Shown: piece after piece, positions 63,733 through 64,000 of the stretch
Layout of the letters: each line of letters starts with the position of its first letter
Position numbering within the stretch: position 1 is the first letter of the stretch
Source of the DNA: Oceaniglobus roseus
GTDB lineage: Bacteria > Pseudomonadota > Alphaproteobacteria > Rhodobacterales > Rhodobacteraceae
Assembly: GCF_002869745.1 (NCBI RefSeq)
Contig: NZ_PNOS01000014.1
Location: 1 to 64,000, forward strand
Length of the DNA: 64,000 nucleotides
Direction: 5' to 3'
Program-made: the position numbers and the translations under genes
Notes under the pieces: model-generated
Told to the model about the DNA's origin: nothing
The model's input: only the letters and a program-made list of their open reading frames with translations
Database searches by the model: none

Positions 63733-64000
63733 GTGCGATACTCGGCCCTGAGGATCCTGAAGGAAGGCCTGACCGGCAACCGCGGCTGGAAACCCGTCTG
63801 GCGCGATCCCGCCCCGAAATCCGAATACGACATCGTCATCATCGGCGGCGGCGGTCACGGTCTCTCCACCGCCTACTACCTCGCGAAGGAGCACGGGCTC
63901 ACGAACGTCGCCGTGCTGGAGAAGGGCTATATCGGCGGCGGCAACGTGGGGCGGAACACCACCATCGTGCGCGCGAACTACTTTCTGCCGGGGAATTCAG
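63733..64000 (+). CDS. soxB: sarcosine oxidase beta subunit (5' part, runs off window)
   Basis: The first 89 residues are present: [23 protein letters not shown], then the FAD-binding [24 protein letters not shown] and [25 protein letters not shown] (each cited in part), matching the beta subunit of heterotetrameric sarcosine oxidase, which demethylates sarcosine to glycine. GTG 63733 is the likely start, with GGAG 8-11 bp upstream. The frame is open to the right edge. SoxD, A and G would be expected downstream. Confidence 0.9.
   Translation, partial: MRYSALRILKEGLTGNRGWKPVWRDPAPKSEYDIVIIGGGGHGLSTAYYLAKEHGLTNVAVLEKGYIGGGNVGRNTTIVRANYFLPGNS

Overview
The window is GC-rich DNA from an alphaproteobacterium, most likely of the Rhodobacteraceae/Paracoccaceae (Rhodobacter/Paracoccus/Roseobacter relatives). 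The evidence is the complete beta-hydroxyaspartate cycle locus, an FeS-type bacterial cryptochrome/photolyase, a split pqiA, TadE/TadG genes, and short intergenic palindromes with the look of this family. The genus cannot be fixed from the sequence alone. Apart from the extreme left end it reads as ordinary chromosome with dense, often 4-nt-overlapping operons.

Layout. 1-600: a tRNA-Gln(UUG) gene followed by the truncated N-terminus of a tyrosine integrase, i.e. an old integration site. 0.6-4.5 kb (minus): BON-MscS channel, then a KpsE-like and KpsT-like capsule export pair. 4.6-7.5 kb (minus): NhaA antiporter; ArsR regulator with a DUF318/ArsP-type permease. 7.5-8.9 kb (plus): UDG-family protein and SseB-like protein. 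9.1-15.6 kb (minus): mreB-mreC-mreD-mrdA-rodA elongasome operon ending in a GhrA-type reductase. 16-17.7 kb: leuA with a possible short upstream ORF. 18-20.9 kb (plus): two SDRs overlapping or abutting cryB. 20.9-22.4 kb: exported MORN-repeat protein. 22.5-27.3 kb: nadE, MBL-fold hydrolase, small metallopeptidase, gltX.

27.5-32.9 kb holds the beta-hydroxyaspartate cycle: regulator bhcR divergent from bhcABCD, which converts two glyoxylate into oxaloacetate without loss of carbon. Perfect TTTTTGAAA-N5-TTTCAAAAA dyad symmetry lies in the shared promoter. 33.3-39.6 kb is urtABCDE, a complete urea ABC importer. 39.7-44.3 kb is a pqiA1-pqiA2-pqiB-pqiC envelope lipid-transport operon with an unusually long PqiB. 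A 620-bp non-coding stretch follows.

45-52.7 kb (minus): dtd, a PfkB sugar kinase, and a membrane/zinc-ribbon cluster (small membrane protein, XpaC-like, TelA-like, DUF2927 lipoprotein, SPFH-GYF_2 protein, GFA protein, zinc-ribbon membrane protein), interrupted by four strong palindromes. 52.9-55.3 kb: pseudouridine synthase, beta-hydroxyacid dehydrogenase, small membrane protein. 55.3-61.2 kb (minus): two tandem copies of a three-gene module (VWA TadG-like plus two TadE-like pseudopilins) without the rest of a tad locus. 61.5-64 kb (plus): glutamate dehydrogenase, a GFA-like zinc protein whose ribosome binding site sits in a 10-bp hairpin, and the start of sarcosine oxidase beta subunit, cut by the window edge.

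Most functions are recognisable households of this family. The points most worth a second look are the TelA/XpaC/DUF2927/SPFH cluster, the duplicated TadG-TadE-TadE module, the 947-residue PqiB with ~118-residue helical repeats, the bhc operator pair, the insertions inside the bhc and urt operons, and the RBS-sequestering hairpin near the right end.
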